This document shows positions 34,088-43,122 of a stretch of DNA of 64,000 nucleotides, piece after piece. Source of the stretch: CAYXVJ01 sp050309435. Lineage in GTDB: Bacteria > Bacillota > Clostridia > Saccharofermentanales > Fastidiosipilaceae. The translations under genes and the position numbers were made by a program. Positions within the stretch are counted from its first letter, which is position 1. Every line of letters begins with the position of its first letter. Under the pieces are notes generated by a model. It ran no database searches and was not told the DNA's origin. It saw only the letters and a program-made list of their open reading frames with translations. Location of the stretch: NCBI GenBank assembly GCA_050309435.1, contig JBNRMJ010000021.1:1-64000 (forward strand). The letters run 5' to 3'.

Positions 34088-36106
34088 ATGTTTGCCATTA
34101 TTTATTTAATTGCGGGAACACTGTCAGGCCGTTGGATCCGGAAAGAATTTTTAGCCGGTCACAAACTGCTGGATAAGGCTCCCGCTTTTGTATTGGTCGC
34201 GGCGGATTTTTACCTGGGCATCATCCCCCTGACCACGCTGAACTATTTTTTGGCGCTCTTGGTAAATCCTCTTTTACCGGCTAAAATCTACCCTCTCCTC
34301 ATATCAAACATCATCTGTCTGGCAGGCTTTGTGCTCTTGCCGGGCAGAAGCTATGTCCATAAATTCAAGAAGAGAAAACTACTCCCCGCCATTCCCGGAT
34401 GGTTTTTATCGATTGAAGAAAAGCTTCGTCGCTCCCCATACAAAACTCTTTTCTATGGAGGTTCGATTGTGATATTCGCCGCCTGGGCCGGGCTTCTGAC
34501 GTCTCATGTGCTGCGCTCCGAAGGAGGCTACCTCGGTGCCGGTTTCTCTGTCTTTTCCGACTATGCGCCGCATACGGCAGTTGTATCGAGTTTTGCCAAA
34601 GGCAGAAATTTTCCGACGGACTATCCTCATTTCGCCCGTGACGGTGTGCAATACCACTTCTTCTTTTATTTTCTCGCCGGTAATCTCGAGTATCTGGGAC
34701 TGGATACGGCAAGCGCTCTGAACCTGCCATCGGCCCTCGGTATGATCGCCTTTTGTGTTTTACTGGGCTATATCGCCGTGCTCTGGACGCGTCGCGATGC
34801 AGCCTTCCTCCTGGCTCCGATGCTGCTTTACCTACGTAGTTCGAACGCAATCTGGTACTGGCTTCGCGATCTGCCGAAACTCGCTGCGGAGTCCGGCGTC
34901 TCCGTTATAACTTATATCAGAAGAAACGATATCTTCATCGGCCGTCTCCCGATGGACGACTGGGGGTTATGGAATCTGAATGTCTTTGCCAATCAAAGAC
35001 ATTTCCTCTTCGCGATGGGTGCGGCGCTCTTGATTCTCATAATTCTATATCCCTCTCTTGGCAAACCTTCGATTCGTTCCTGGATCGATCCGGGGGCCTG
35101 GCTGTCCGCATCCCGACGCGAATATCTGCCGGTTTTCATTCTGCTTGCCTGTCTTCCTTACTGGCACGGATCCGTCACCGTAGCGCTTCTTCTCATGATG
35201 GCCCTGATCGCCGTTTTCAGCCGCGACAAACTGATCTACCTCGTATCTGCCATGATAGCTCTGGGTTTCGCCTTCATCTACGGAAAGGCCTTCTCCGGCG
35301 AATCCGGAAACGGCATCGGTCTTTCTTATCAATGGGGCTTCATCGCTCCGGATAAGACAGTCTTCGGTGTATTTTCGTATTTATGGGAACTTCTGGGCCT
35401 CGCCTTACCGGCAATCTTGATTCTGCCCTTCCTGCAGGCCAATCCCCGGAAACGGGTCCTCGCCGCTTCGGCAACTCTTCCTCTGATTTTCGCCCTGACC
35501 GTCTCTCTGACACCGGATATCACCGTCAACCACAAATACGTCATGATCAGTCAGATGCTGGCAACCATCCTCCTGGCCGACTTGATCCTGCGCTTGTGGC
35601 GCCTTCCTTCCGCTCGTTTCCCGGCCCGTTTGACGGCGGTTATGCTGACGATCGTTCTGACGCTAACAGGCGTGGTGGATCTGATCAGCTATCGAAATAA
35701 AAACAAGAATCTCTTTTATATCCCCGAAAGCAGCGCTTTTCAGACATGGATCGAAACAAACACGGAAGAAAAAGCCGTTTTCCTGACCCCTCCCTGGCAT
35801 TATCATCCCTTTTTCCTGACGGGGCGCCAGGTTTGGTACGGTCATTCCTATTACGCCTGGTCTGCCGGCCACGACACGGCGACACGAGACGACGAAGTAA
35901 GGCAACTATTTGCCGGGACGAACAACGATCCATATATCTTCATTGACTACTGTATGCAAAACCGAATCCAATACGCCATCATCAGCGACGACCTCCGCAC
36001 GAATCCCGACTTCGTCCTAAACGAAGCTTTCTTCCGTGACAACTTCGAGATCGCCGCCTCTTTCCCGGAACAAAATAACGCGGTCATTTACCGCATCTAC
36101 GAGTAA
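34088..36106 (+). CDS. Large multispanning membrane protein, GT-C-like, function unassigned
   Basis: The 672-aa protein has about twelve hydrophobic segments through residue 540 and a soluble C-terminal part (about 555-672). Residues near 158-175 (FSDYAPHTAVVSSFAKG) and YHFFFYFLAGNLEYLG lie in the first large external loop. Acidic and His residues in that position are typical of GT-C glycosyltransferases that take a sugar from a polyprenyl-phosphate donor. The family is not one I can name. The upstream GT2 enzyme would make such a donor and the two genes are practically joined, so a role in decorating a wall or lipid polymer is likely. No signal peptide beyond the first membrane helix. Confidence 0.65.
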   Translation: MFAIIYLIAGTLSGRWIRKEFLAGHKLLDKAPAFVLVAADFYLGIIPLTTLNYFLALLVNPLLPAKIYPLLISNIICLAGFVLLPGRSYVHKFKKRKLLPAIPGWFLSIEEKLRRSPYKTLFYGGSIVIFAAWAGLLTSHVLRSEGGYLGAGFSVFSDYAPHTAVVSSFAKGRNFPTDYPHFARDGVQYHFFFYFLAGNLEYLGLDTASALNLPSALGMIAFCVLLGYIAVLWTRRDAAFLLAPMLLYLRSSNAIWYWLRDLPKLAAESGVSVITYIRRNDIFIGRLPMDDWGLWNLNVFANQRHFLFAMGAALLILIILYPSLGKPSIRSWIDPGAWLSASRREYLPVFILLACLPYWHGSVTVALLLMMALIAVFSRDKLIYLVSAMIALGFAFIYGKAFSGESGNGIGLSYQWGFIAPDKTVFGVFSYLWELLGLALPAILILPFLQANPRKRVLAASATLPLIFALTVSLTPDITVNHKYVMISQMLATILLADLILRLWRLPSARFPARLTAVMLTIVLTLTGVVDLISYRNKNKNLFYIPESSAFQTWIETNTEEKAVFLTPPWHYHPFFLTGRQVWYGHSYYAWSAGHDTATRDDEVRQLFAGTNNDPYIFIDYCMQNRIQYAIISDDLRTNPDFVLNEAFFRDNFEIAASFPEQNNAVIYRIYE

Positions 36107-36117
36107 ACAACCGCGTT
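36077..36117 (-). terminator. Possible terminator of the aldo/keto reductase gene
   Basis: An 8-bp stem AACGCGGT/ACCGCGTT with a 25-base loop, overlapping the last codons of the plus-strand gene. On minus it is followed by ATTTTGTT, which fits termination of the gene ending at 36142. Confidence 0.45.
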
Positions 36118-36141
36118 CATTTCAATATTCGATTCGCTTAA

Positions 36142-37059
36142 TCAAGGCAAAGTATGTCCCGCAGCCGCAAGCAGGGCGTACCAGTCTTCTCTTCTCATCT
36201 GATAATCACCGGCCGCGCAGATATCCGCAATACGCTCCGGGGTCATCGTGCCGATGATCGGCTGAATGCGTGCCGGATGACGAAGCAGCCAGGCGATGGC
36301 CGTCGCACCTACCGTAAAGCCTTCGCGCCCGCCGATCTCGGCCAGCTTCTCGGCTACGTTCTGATACTCAGGATTTTCGAGGAAGGCCCCTTCGATCGCA
36401 CCGAACTGCATCGGCGACCAGGCTTGTACCGTCACGTTTTCCAAACGGCAGTACTCGAGAACCGCACCGGTCTTCGAAGCTCCCTCGTCGCTTCTGACAT
36501 TCACGTTTGTACCTTCCGTGATCATGTCCGCATGAGCCAGACTCAATTGAAGTTGATTGGCCTGAGGTTTGAACTTACTCTGACTAAAAGTCAGTTTCAT
36601 CTGATTTTCGTTGAAGTTGCTGACGCCGAACCAGCGAACCTTTCCGGCCTCGTGAAGCTCGTCAAAGGCACGGGCCACATCTTCGGGTTCCATCAGCGCA
36701 TCAGGTCTGTGCAGGAGCAAGACATCCAGATAATTCGTATTCAAGCGTTTCAGAATTCCGTCCACGCTCTTCATAATATGATCGTAGGAAAAATCATACA
36801 TCCCCGAACGAATACCGACTTTACTCTGCAGAATGATCTGTTCGCGAACAGAAGCATTCATGCCGATAGCCTTGGCGAAAATCGTCTCCGATTCGCCGCC
36901 GCCGTATATGTCCGCATGATCGAAGAAATTAATCCCGTTCTCGCGTGCCGTATCAATGACCCTGGCTGCATCCGCTACAGACAGGCGCGCCATACGCATG
37001 CATCCCAGACCAATCTGAGAAACTGCCAGATCCGTTTGACCCAGTTGAATAGTCCTCAC
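36142..37059 (-). CDS. Aldo/keto reductase (YdhF-like)
   Basis: The 305-aa NADPH-dependent oxidoreductase has a TIM barrel with GLGCMRMA, NFFDHADIYGGGESE (catalytic Asp and Tyr), lysine in LQSKVG and histidine in VLLLHRPDA. The C-terminal cofactor segment IIGTMTPERI is present. Its substrate is unknown; relatives reduce small aldehydes. It begins at a GTG (37059) behind GAGGAGG. It follows the PHP gene by 37 bases and may be the last gene of a three-gene unit with the EF-G-like protein. Confidence 0.9.
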   Translation of the reverse strand: MRTIQLGQTDLAVSQIGLGCMRMARLSVADAARVIDTARENGINFFDHADIYGGGESETIFAKAIGMNASVREQIILQSKVGIRSGMYDFSYDHIMKSVDGILKRLNTNYLDVLLLHRPDALMEPEDVARAFDELHEAGKVRWFGVSNFNENQMKLTFSQSKFKPQANQLQLSLAHADMITEGTNVNVRSDEGASKTGAVLEYCRLENVTVQAWSPMQFGAIEGAFLENPEYQNVAEKLAEIGGREGFTVGATAIAWLLRHPARIQPIIGTMTPERIADICAAGDYQMRREDWYALLAAAGHTLP

Positions 37060-37096
37060 AATACTACCTCCTCATATTCCAGTACGATTATCCTTT

Positions 37097-38005
37097 TCAC
37101 TCGAGGTAACGACTGTAATTCGTCTTTGATCTTAACTTATTTACAACCGATCCGTAAGTAACATGGAAATCGCTTCCGGACGTCCTTAGCAAGTTAAGCT
37201 TTCTTCCGACATCCGCTATGAAGGCCATGTCTTCCTCAGTCGCGCTGCCATGAACGGTTTCGACACCTTCCAGACCCATTGATTTCAACTCGGCAATCTG
37301 ATCGAGAAAATTCAGACTCGGATCATGGTACCAGGCATATTTGAAAGGATGAGCCAGGACAGGCACACCTCCGGCCTTTCTGATGATCGAAAGGACATCG
37401 GCGACCGGATCGAGTTCGCGCATAACAGCCGCCGGTCTTCCGTCTGCCAAAAGTTCGTCGAAGCAGGCTTTTGTGTTGGAACGATAACCTTCGCGAACGA
37501 GAATCATCGCCATATGTTCGCGCCCCACCAGCGTCCCCGAACTTTCCGTCAGCATCTTGTATGAGATCGGACAGCCCATGGCGGCCAGTTTATCGCACAT
37601 CTCGCGGTTTCGTTTATCTCGGCTAAGCTGTTGCCGTGCCAGAAACTCATCCAGACGATACTCCCCGCCAAACGGGAAATAGGCCAAGAGATGAATCTCC
37701 CGGCCTATGTAACTCGCACTCACTTCTACGCCGGGCACGAAGACCGGCCGGTCGAGTTGAATCAGATCCAGCTTATGTAAAACGCGATGAACATCGAGCA
37801 CCGCTTGTGTCGTATCATGATCCGTCACGGCGAATGCCGCCATGCCATAGCGAATCGCATTTTGTACTACCGTGGCAGGATTTTCAAAGCCATCGGAATG
37901 AGTCGTATGGATATGGAGATCAGCCGACCCCATGGCCATAATCTCATACATGCGTTCGACTGCCTGTTCGACCGCCGCCGAATGTCTGTTACGATCCTGC
38001 TCCAT
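37097..38005 (-). CDS. PHP-domain phosphoesterase
   Basis: The 302-aa protein belongs to the PHP family (COG0613 type). The metal-binding motifs are DLHIHTTHSDG (about residue 29), VTDHDTT (about 60), PGVEVSA, LAHPFKY and late SGSDFH. In relatives these ligate three metals and hydrolyse phosphoesters such as 3',5'-bisphosphates or short RNA. A regulatory or nucleotide-recycling task is possible. It begins nine bases after the EF-G-like gene and is probably co-transcribed. The ribosome site is modest (AAGAG). Confidence 0.88.
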   Translation of the reverse strand: MEQDRNRHSAAVEQAVERMYEIMAMGSADLHIHTTHSDGFENPATVVQNAIRYGMAAFAVTDHDTTQAVLDVHRVLHKLDLIQLDRPVFVPGVEVSASYIGREIHLLAYFPFGGEYRLDEFLARQQLSRDKRNREMCDKLAAMGCPISYKMLTESSGTLVGREHMAMILVREGYRSNTKACFDELLADGRPAAVMRELDPVADVLSIIRKAGGVPVLAHPFKYAWYHDPSLNFLDQIAELKSMGLEGVETVHGSATEEDMAFIADVGRKLNLLRTSGSDFHVTYGSVVNKLRSKTNYSRYLE

Positions 38006-38014
38006 AAAAATCTC

Positions 38015-40090
38015 TTACGCTTCTTCTCTGGCCTTGGCTTCGGCAATCACTTTATCCGCAACAGGCTGAGGAGCCGGCTCGTAACGGGCAAACTCGACTT
38101 GATACCAGCCGCGTCCCTGTGTCATCGAACGCAGATCGGTCGCATAAGTAGACATCTCAGAGGTCGGAATTTCAGCATCAACCATCTGAATACCGCCGCT
38201 CTTGGCTTCGATACCCATGATACGGCCGCGCTTCTGGTTGATGTCGGACATGATATCACCCAGCTGAGCTTCCGGTACATAAATCTTAACCGAGGAAATC
38301 GGTTCAAGAAGAATGGGGCTTGCCTGAGGAATGCCGTTTCTGTAAGCCAGTGCGGCCGCCAGTTTAAACGCCATTTCGGAAGAATCGACATCATGATAGG
38401 AACCGTCGACCAAAGTAGCCTTCAGACCAACCATCGGATAACCGGCTAGAACACCGCGCTCGATGGCTTCCTGCAAACCTTTTTCGACAGCAGGATTATA
38501 GGCCTTGGGTACCGAACCGCCGACCGTCTTGACCTCAAAGATCAAACCGTCGCTGTCGCCGGGTTCAAACTCGATCCAGACGTCGCCGTACTGTCCGTGA
38601 CCGCCTGATTGCTTCTTATGTTTACCCTGAACTTTAACCTTCTTGCGAATCGTCTCGCGATAAGGAACTCTGGGCTCCTCGAGGCGCGACTCAACCTTCG
38701 AACGGGCCAGCAGTTTGGCTCTGAGCACTTCGAGCTGCATGGCACCCTGACCGGAAAGAACCATCTGCTTGGTTTCCGCATCATTATAAACGTTAAAGGT
38801 AGGATCTTCGTCGCGAAGCTTCTGAAGACCGCTCATGATCTTCTCTTCATCGCCGTTATTGACCGGTAAAATCGCCATGGAGAAGGAGGGTACCGGGAAC
38901 TCGATGCCTTCCAGTGTCAGCGGATTGTCTTTCCGGCTGAGCGTATCGGCAGTAGCCGTGATCAAAAGCTTGGTCGTGGCGCCGATATCGCCGGCAGAAA
39001 GCTGCTCTAGCGCGACAGGCTTTTTACCGACCATCGTCTGCAGCGTATTAATACGTTCTTCACGTTCCTGTTGAACGTTATATAAGGTATCACCTGCCTT
39101 GACTGTACCGGAAACGACCTTAAAGAAAGTAATACGGCCGACAAAGGGGTCGGAGTTTGTCTTAAAGACAATAGCGGCCACGGGTCCGTTCGGATCGCAT
39201 GACAGAGAAAGTGTTTCGCCCTTGGCATTCACGGCTTTCTCGGGCTTGGCATCCAGAGGAGAAGGCATTAATTCGATTAAACGATCCACGGCTACGGATA
39301 CAGCCGCGTTATCTATGCATGAACCCAGGAATACAGGGTGCAAACTGCCGTCGAGAATTGCTTTCTTAATACCGCTGCTCATTTCCTCATCGGTAAACTC
39401 TTCTTCGGCAAAGTATTTTTCCATTAATTCTTCGGACGTTTCCGCGACAACCTCGCGAAGAGCCTGACTGGCTTCATCGACCTTGTCCTCGTACTCAGCC
39501 GGAACTTCGCATTTTTCGGCCTGACCCTTGGCACCGATCCGATAACAACTGCGATCGGTCAAGTCCACATATGCCGAAAACTTGCCATTCTCCATGACCG
39601 GCAGCATAAAAGGAACTACACCCGTACCGACATGCTCCTGCAATTGTGCCAGAGCCTTATCGAAATCCGCGTTGGCGTCATCCATCTTATTAACAAAAAA
39701 AGCGAAGGGAATTTCTTGTTTACGGGAATAACGAATGGATTTCTCGGCACCTACGGATACACCGCTTCGGGCCGAAATCATAATGAGACTGGAATCCACG
39801 ACTCTGAGTGCCTGCATGACTTCACCCATGAAGTCAAAATCGCCCGGCGTGTCCAGAAGGTTTAACTTATAACCTTTCCAGTCCAGCGCTGCCATAGCGG
39901 TCGTGATGCTAATATGGCGTCGGGTTTCTTCAGGATCGAAATCCATGACGGTCGTGCCGTCGTTTGTTCGACCCAGGCGGTCCGTGACCTTCGCGCTGAA
40001 TAGCACTGCTTCGGCGAAGGACGTCTTACCTGATCCGCTATGGCCTAAGACAGCCACATTACGGATCTGCGATGCGGGATATTGTTTCAT
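38015..40090 (-). CDS. EF-G-like translational GTPase
   Basis: The 691-aa protein has the EF-G layout: G domain (about 10-270; G1 GHSGSGKT, G4 FVNKMDD), domain II (about 300-380), and domains III-V through residue 680. It is not the main EF-G. The G3 motif reads DTPGDFDF, with D84 where canonical EF-G has the catalytic His. This fits the FusA2-like group that often accompanies true EF-G and whose role is poorly known. A -10 sits about 70 bases upstream, and GGGGGAATAGGA precedes the ATG. PHP and aldo/keto reductase genes follow. Confidence 0.92.
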   Translation of the reverse strand: MKQYPASQIRNVAVLGHSGSGKTSFAEAVLFSAKVTDRLGRTNDGTTVMDFDPEETRRHISITTAMAALDWKGYKLNLLDTPGDFDFMGEVMQALRVVDSSLIMISARSGVSVGAEKSIRYSRKQEIPFAFFVNKMDDANADFDKALAQLQEHVGTGVVPFMLPVMENGKFSAYVDLTDRSCYRIGAKGQAEKCEVPAEYEDKVDEASQALREVVAETSEELMEKYFAEEEFTDEEMSSGIKKAILDGSLHPVFLGSCIDNAAVSVAVDRLIELMPSPLDAKPEKAVNAKGETLSLSCDPNGPVAAIVFKTNSDPFVGRITFFKVVSGTVKAGDTLYNVQQEREERINTLQTMVGKKPVALEQLSAGDIGATTKLLITATADTLSRKDNPLTLEGIEFPVPSFSMAILPVNNGDEEKIMSGLQKLRDEDPTFNVYNDAETKQMVLSGQGAMQLEVLRAKLLARSKVESRLEEPRVPYRETIRKKVKVQGKHKKQSGGHGQYGDVWIEFEPGDSDGLIFEVKTVGGSVPKAYNPAVEKGLQEAIERGVLAGYPMVGLKATLVDGSYHDVDSSEMAFKLAAALAYRNGIPQASPILLEPISSVKIYVPEAQLGDIMSDINQKRGRIMGIEAKSGGIQMVDAEIPTSEMSTYATDLRSMTQGRGWYQVEFARYEPAPQPVADKVIAEAKAREEA

Positions 40091-40158
40091 ATCCTATTCC
40101 CCCAATCCTAATTCGTTGACACGAACAATATATCTATTCCATCGTGTCTCGTTTATCC

Positions 40159-40164
40159 ATTATA
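40159..40164 (-). promoter_or_regulatory. -10 element of the EF-G-like gene
   Basis: A perfect TATAAT on minus (40164-40159), about 70 bases before the start codon. The -35 (TGGCTA at 17 bases) is weak. Confidence 0.45.
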
Positions 40165-40327
40165 CTATGCAGTTTAACCAATAGCCATCCTCGAATTGTA
40201 AAAGTATCGTGAAGCATATTGTGCATACTTACCTATCTGCTATTGTCAGATCTATCAAAACAGCGTAATCATATTTAGCCATTTTGTCATGGATCAATCT
40301 TTTTCTGAACGATTCCAAACAATAAAA

Positions 40328-40358
40328 AGGACCTCCGCCCGAGCCGGGCAGAGGTCTT
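40328..40358 (-). terminator. Terminator of the LplABC-type importer operon
   Basis: GACCTC-C-GCCCG pairs with CGGGC-A-GAGGTC, followed on minus by a T-run TTTTTATT. It sits behind the solute-binding protein gene. Confidence 0.9.
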
Positions 40359-40412
40359 TATGAATACTAGTCCGTTATACCGGAGGTTAACCGGTTCGGA
40401 TGAATTCAGATA

Positions 40413-42092
40413 TTAGTTCTCGTCGAAAGCAGAGAAGCCCTGAATGTCAACGATTTCCTGATGACGCTCGTCATAGATGGCTTCGACTTCGGCGAAACGG
40501 TTGGCGTCGAGGAAGGCGATCAAATCATCAATGATCTGATTGGCTTCTTCGGCGGAGCTTGCCATCATGGCCTTCGGAACCTGAGCAGCGTACTCGTCTT
40601 CGCAGAGTTTACGTGCAATACCCAGATCGTCGGCGGGATCAATCTTGCTGTCGAGCAGGACGTATTCGTCCGACATGAACATGATCGGCGAGAAGATGTC
40701 GGCCTGAGCGGAGATAACCCAGCTCTGGTTTTCCTTCGGCTGCTGAGCGTTAACGGCGAACTTCGTGTTGTCAACGTTATCGGAATGGCTCAGGAAGCTC
40801 CAGAACCAGGAACCGATTTTGTCTTTTTCTTCTGCGGTGTACTGAGATTCGGCCTTCTCCAGAATGGGGTTGCCGTCTGCATCAGTTTCATTCCACCAGA
40901 AGCCCTTGGGGCCGTACATCATTTCGCGCGAACCTTCTTTTGTCAGCAGGTGGCTGAAGAGGTCAAAAATGCGCTGGGGCTTTTCGGCATCCTTCGTGAT
41001 GTTGATAACGTTCCAGCCAACAGACTCTTTATGGTCGGCGTAAACATGCGATACACCTTCGGCCGGCGGATAAACCGGATCGGTCAGAATGATGTAATCA
41101 TCGTTGTTGTTCTCGACGAGGAGCTGACGGAAGTGGTTGGTGTCATCCAGCGAGAAGTCATAATAGGAAACGGCAACACGGCCGTTGGCCAGCTTCTCGA
41201 CAAACTGATCGCGTGTATCCGACAGCATGGTCTCGGGCATCAAGCCTTCGCGCCACCATTTGTTGACTTCCAGAATGGTTTTACGGAAGATGTCGGAACG
41301 GACGATGGACTGCATCTTGCCATCGAGACGAGCCGTATAGGTAGTGGTTGTGGAAGGACCGCCGAACGAACGCCAGAAAGCTTCGCGTGTACGGTTCTGA
41401 TCAGGCTCGGTCGAATAAGGAATCGTCGGCAAACCCTGATCGGTTTCGGGGATATTTTCTTTCACGTAAGTCGCGAATTCATAAATATCTTCCAGAGTCT
41501 TGAGTTCCGGGCTGCCGGCCTTCTCCCACAAGCTCTTATTAATGATCCAGCAGTAGTTACCGCCTGTCGGGTTCTTACGTGCCCAGTGGGGCATCGAGTA
41601 CAGAACACCGTCAATCTTCAGCAGTTCACGAGTGGATTCGAGAATTTCATTGTCGAAGCTGGGATTGGCAGCCTGCAGAGGTGCCAGGTCAATGAAGACG
41701 CCCAGACCTGCGGCTCTACGCCAGTCAGCGGAACGCTCCATCTGAATCGCATCGGGCAACTCGCCGGTTGTCAACATGAGGTTGAACTTGGCGTCGACGT
41801 CCGAGTCGGGCTTTTCCTGATTCATCTGAATATTGAATTTTTCTTTCCAATATTTGGATGTCTCGTCTTCGCCCCAGGGCTTGATGGTCCACCAGTCATA
41901 GTTGTAGTACAAAGTAAATTCATAAGGATCGAGGTCGCCGCCTTCGCTCTCGCTCGGCTTATCGGTTTCCTTATCGGATCCCTTTGTGGTTGTTCCGCCG
42001 GTAGTTGTTCCACCTGTGGAACCACCGCAGGCAGCCATCAACGGCACTAACATGGTTAGTGTCAATAAAAGCGAAATCACTCTTCGTTTCAT
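40413..42092 (-). CDS. Extracellular solute-binding lipoprotein (LplA/YtcQ-like)
   Basis: The 559-aa lipoprotein has lipobox MAAC near residue 22 followed by a Gly/Thr linker, then the family 1 sugar-binding fold. Length and aromatic-rich segments (YYNYDWWTIKPWG, GPKGFWWNETD) fit the large LplA/YtcQ type that captures oligosaccharides. I start at 42092 behind GGAGG. It is third after two permease genes. The ATPase is missing here and is probably a shared MsmX-type protein encoded elsewhere, as is usual for this group. Substrate is inferred from the neighbouring glycosidases only. Confidence 0.9.
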   Translation of the reverse strand: MKRRVISLLLTLTMLVPLMAACGGSTGGTTTGGTTTKGSDKETDKPSESEGGDLDPYEFTLYYNYDWWTIKPWGEDETSKYWKEKFNIQMNQEKPDSDVDAKFNLMLTTGELPDAIQMERSADWRRAAGLGVFIDLAPLQAANPSFDNEILESTRELLKIDGVLYSMPHWARKNPTGGNYCWIINKSLWEKAGSPELKTLEDIYEFATYVKENIPETDQGLPTIPYSTEPDQNRTREAFWRSFGGPSTTTTYTARLDGKMQSIVRSDIFRKTILEVNKWWREGLMPETMLSDTRDQFVEKLANGRVAVSYYDFSLDDTNHFRQLLVENNNDDYIILTDPVYPPAEGVSHVYADHKESVGWNVINITKDAEKPQRIFDLFSHLLTKEGSREMMYGPKGFWWNETDADGNPILEKAESQYTAEEKDKIGSWFWSFLSHSDNVDNTKFAVNAQQPKENQSWVISAQADIFSPIMFMSDEYVLLDSKIDPADDLGIARKLCEDEYAAQVPKAMMASSAEEANQIIDDLIAFLDANRFAEVEAIYDERHQEIVDIQGFSAFDEN

Positions 42093-42179
42093 AGTTTCCT
42101 CCATAAAGTTTTTTTGGTTTTTGGTGAGCTAGTGTTGTAAACGCCGGCCGTATATCTCCTTTCTTTTGCCGGCTTCTGT

Positions 42180-43100
42180 TTAACCCTTAACCGAGCCAAT
42201 CATAATACCTTTGTTGAAATACTTTTGAATAAAGGGGTAGATCATAACGATCGGTAAGATCGTGACCATCATGGTTGCCATCGTCAGCGAACGAACGTTG
42301 GTTTCTTTACCTTTTCCGATATTACCCATGTCAACCGAAGCACCGCCCGAAAGAGCTGCGATACGATCGGCGAAACTGGCTTCCGCGATGATCGATGACA
42401 AAATGGTTTGAATCGGTTTGAGATCCTGGTTGCTGACGAAGATCGAGGCATCAAACCACTGGTTCCAGTGGAAAACAATGATGTAAAGACTGATCGTCGC
42501 CACAATCGGAGTGGAAATCGGCAAGATAATGCTGAACAGAATTTTTACGTAGTTGGCTCCGTCGATACGGGCCGATTCCTCCAGCGCTTCCGGAATGCTC
42601 TGGAAATAGTTTCTCATCAGCATCATATTCCAGAGATTGAGCATGTTCGGAATAATATAAACCCAGAAACTGTTGATGAGCTTTAACTGCTGCATCAGGA
42701 AGAAGGTGGGAATCAAACCGCCGCCGAAGAACATCGGAATCAGACAGACCGCGATATAGAACTTACGACCGACCAGCTGTTTATGAGACAAACCGAAGGC
42801 AATGGTAGCGGTAAAAAGCAATCCGGTAAACAAACCGATCACGGTACGGGCGATGGTAACGATGTATGCCTGCGTGATTCTGGGATTGGTAAAGACCAAC
42901 TCGTAGTTTCTCAAGGTCGGTATACGCGGATAAACCGAAATACCGCCGCGTGTTGTATCATCCGCATTGTTAAACGAAATAGCCGCAGAGTTCAAAAAGG
43001 GATAAAGAATGGATATCAGCAACAGAATCATGATGACGAATATGAATCCGTCCAAAATGATATCGCTCTTCGACATGGACTTTAATTTGTGTGTTCTCAT
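42180..43100 (-). CDS. Sugar ABC permease (LplC/YtcP-like)
   Basis: The 306-aa inner-membrane permease of the CUT1 type has six hydrophobic segments and the EAA loop EALEESARIDGANYVKILFSIILPIS. The end FNKGIMIGSVKG is highly typical of LplC. It lies 22 bases after its partner permease and 87 bases before the binding-protein gene. With its partner it forms the oligosaccharide channel. Confidence 0.94.
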   Translation of the reverse strand: MRTHKLKSMSKSDIILDGFIFVIMILLLISILYPFLNSAAISFNNADDTTRGGISVYPRIPTLRNYELVFTNPRITQAYIVTIARTVIGLFTGLLFTATIAFGLSHKQLVGRKFYIAVCLIPMFFGGGLIPTFFLMQQLKLINSFWVYIIPNMLNLWNMMLMRNYFQSIPEALEESARIDGANYVKILFSIILPISTPIVATISLYIIVFHWNQWFDASIFVSNQDLKPIQTILSSIIAEASFADRIAALSGGASVDMGNIGKGKETNVRSLTMATMMVTILPIVMIYPFIQKYFNKGIMIGSVKG

Positions 43101-43122
43101 CTCTTTACATTCCTCTCTTCAC

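Larger units (their letters stand above)
40091..40412. other. Intergenic region EF-G-like / solute-binding protein
   Basis: These 322 bases hold the EF-G-like gene promoter (-10 at 40164-40159) near one end and the importer terminator (40328-40358) near the other. The 120 bases between show nothing I can assign. Confidence 0.6.

Noticed and set aside
40461..42050. 529-codon open frame on the plus strand opposite the solute-binding protein
   Set aside because: It is a shadow of codon usage in the real gene. It has no recognisable family features, no ribosome site and lies wholly antisense to a clear lipoprotein gene.
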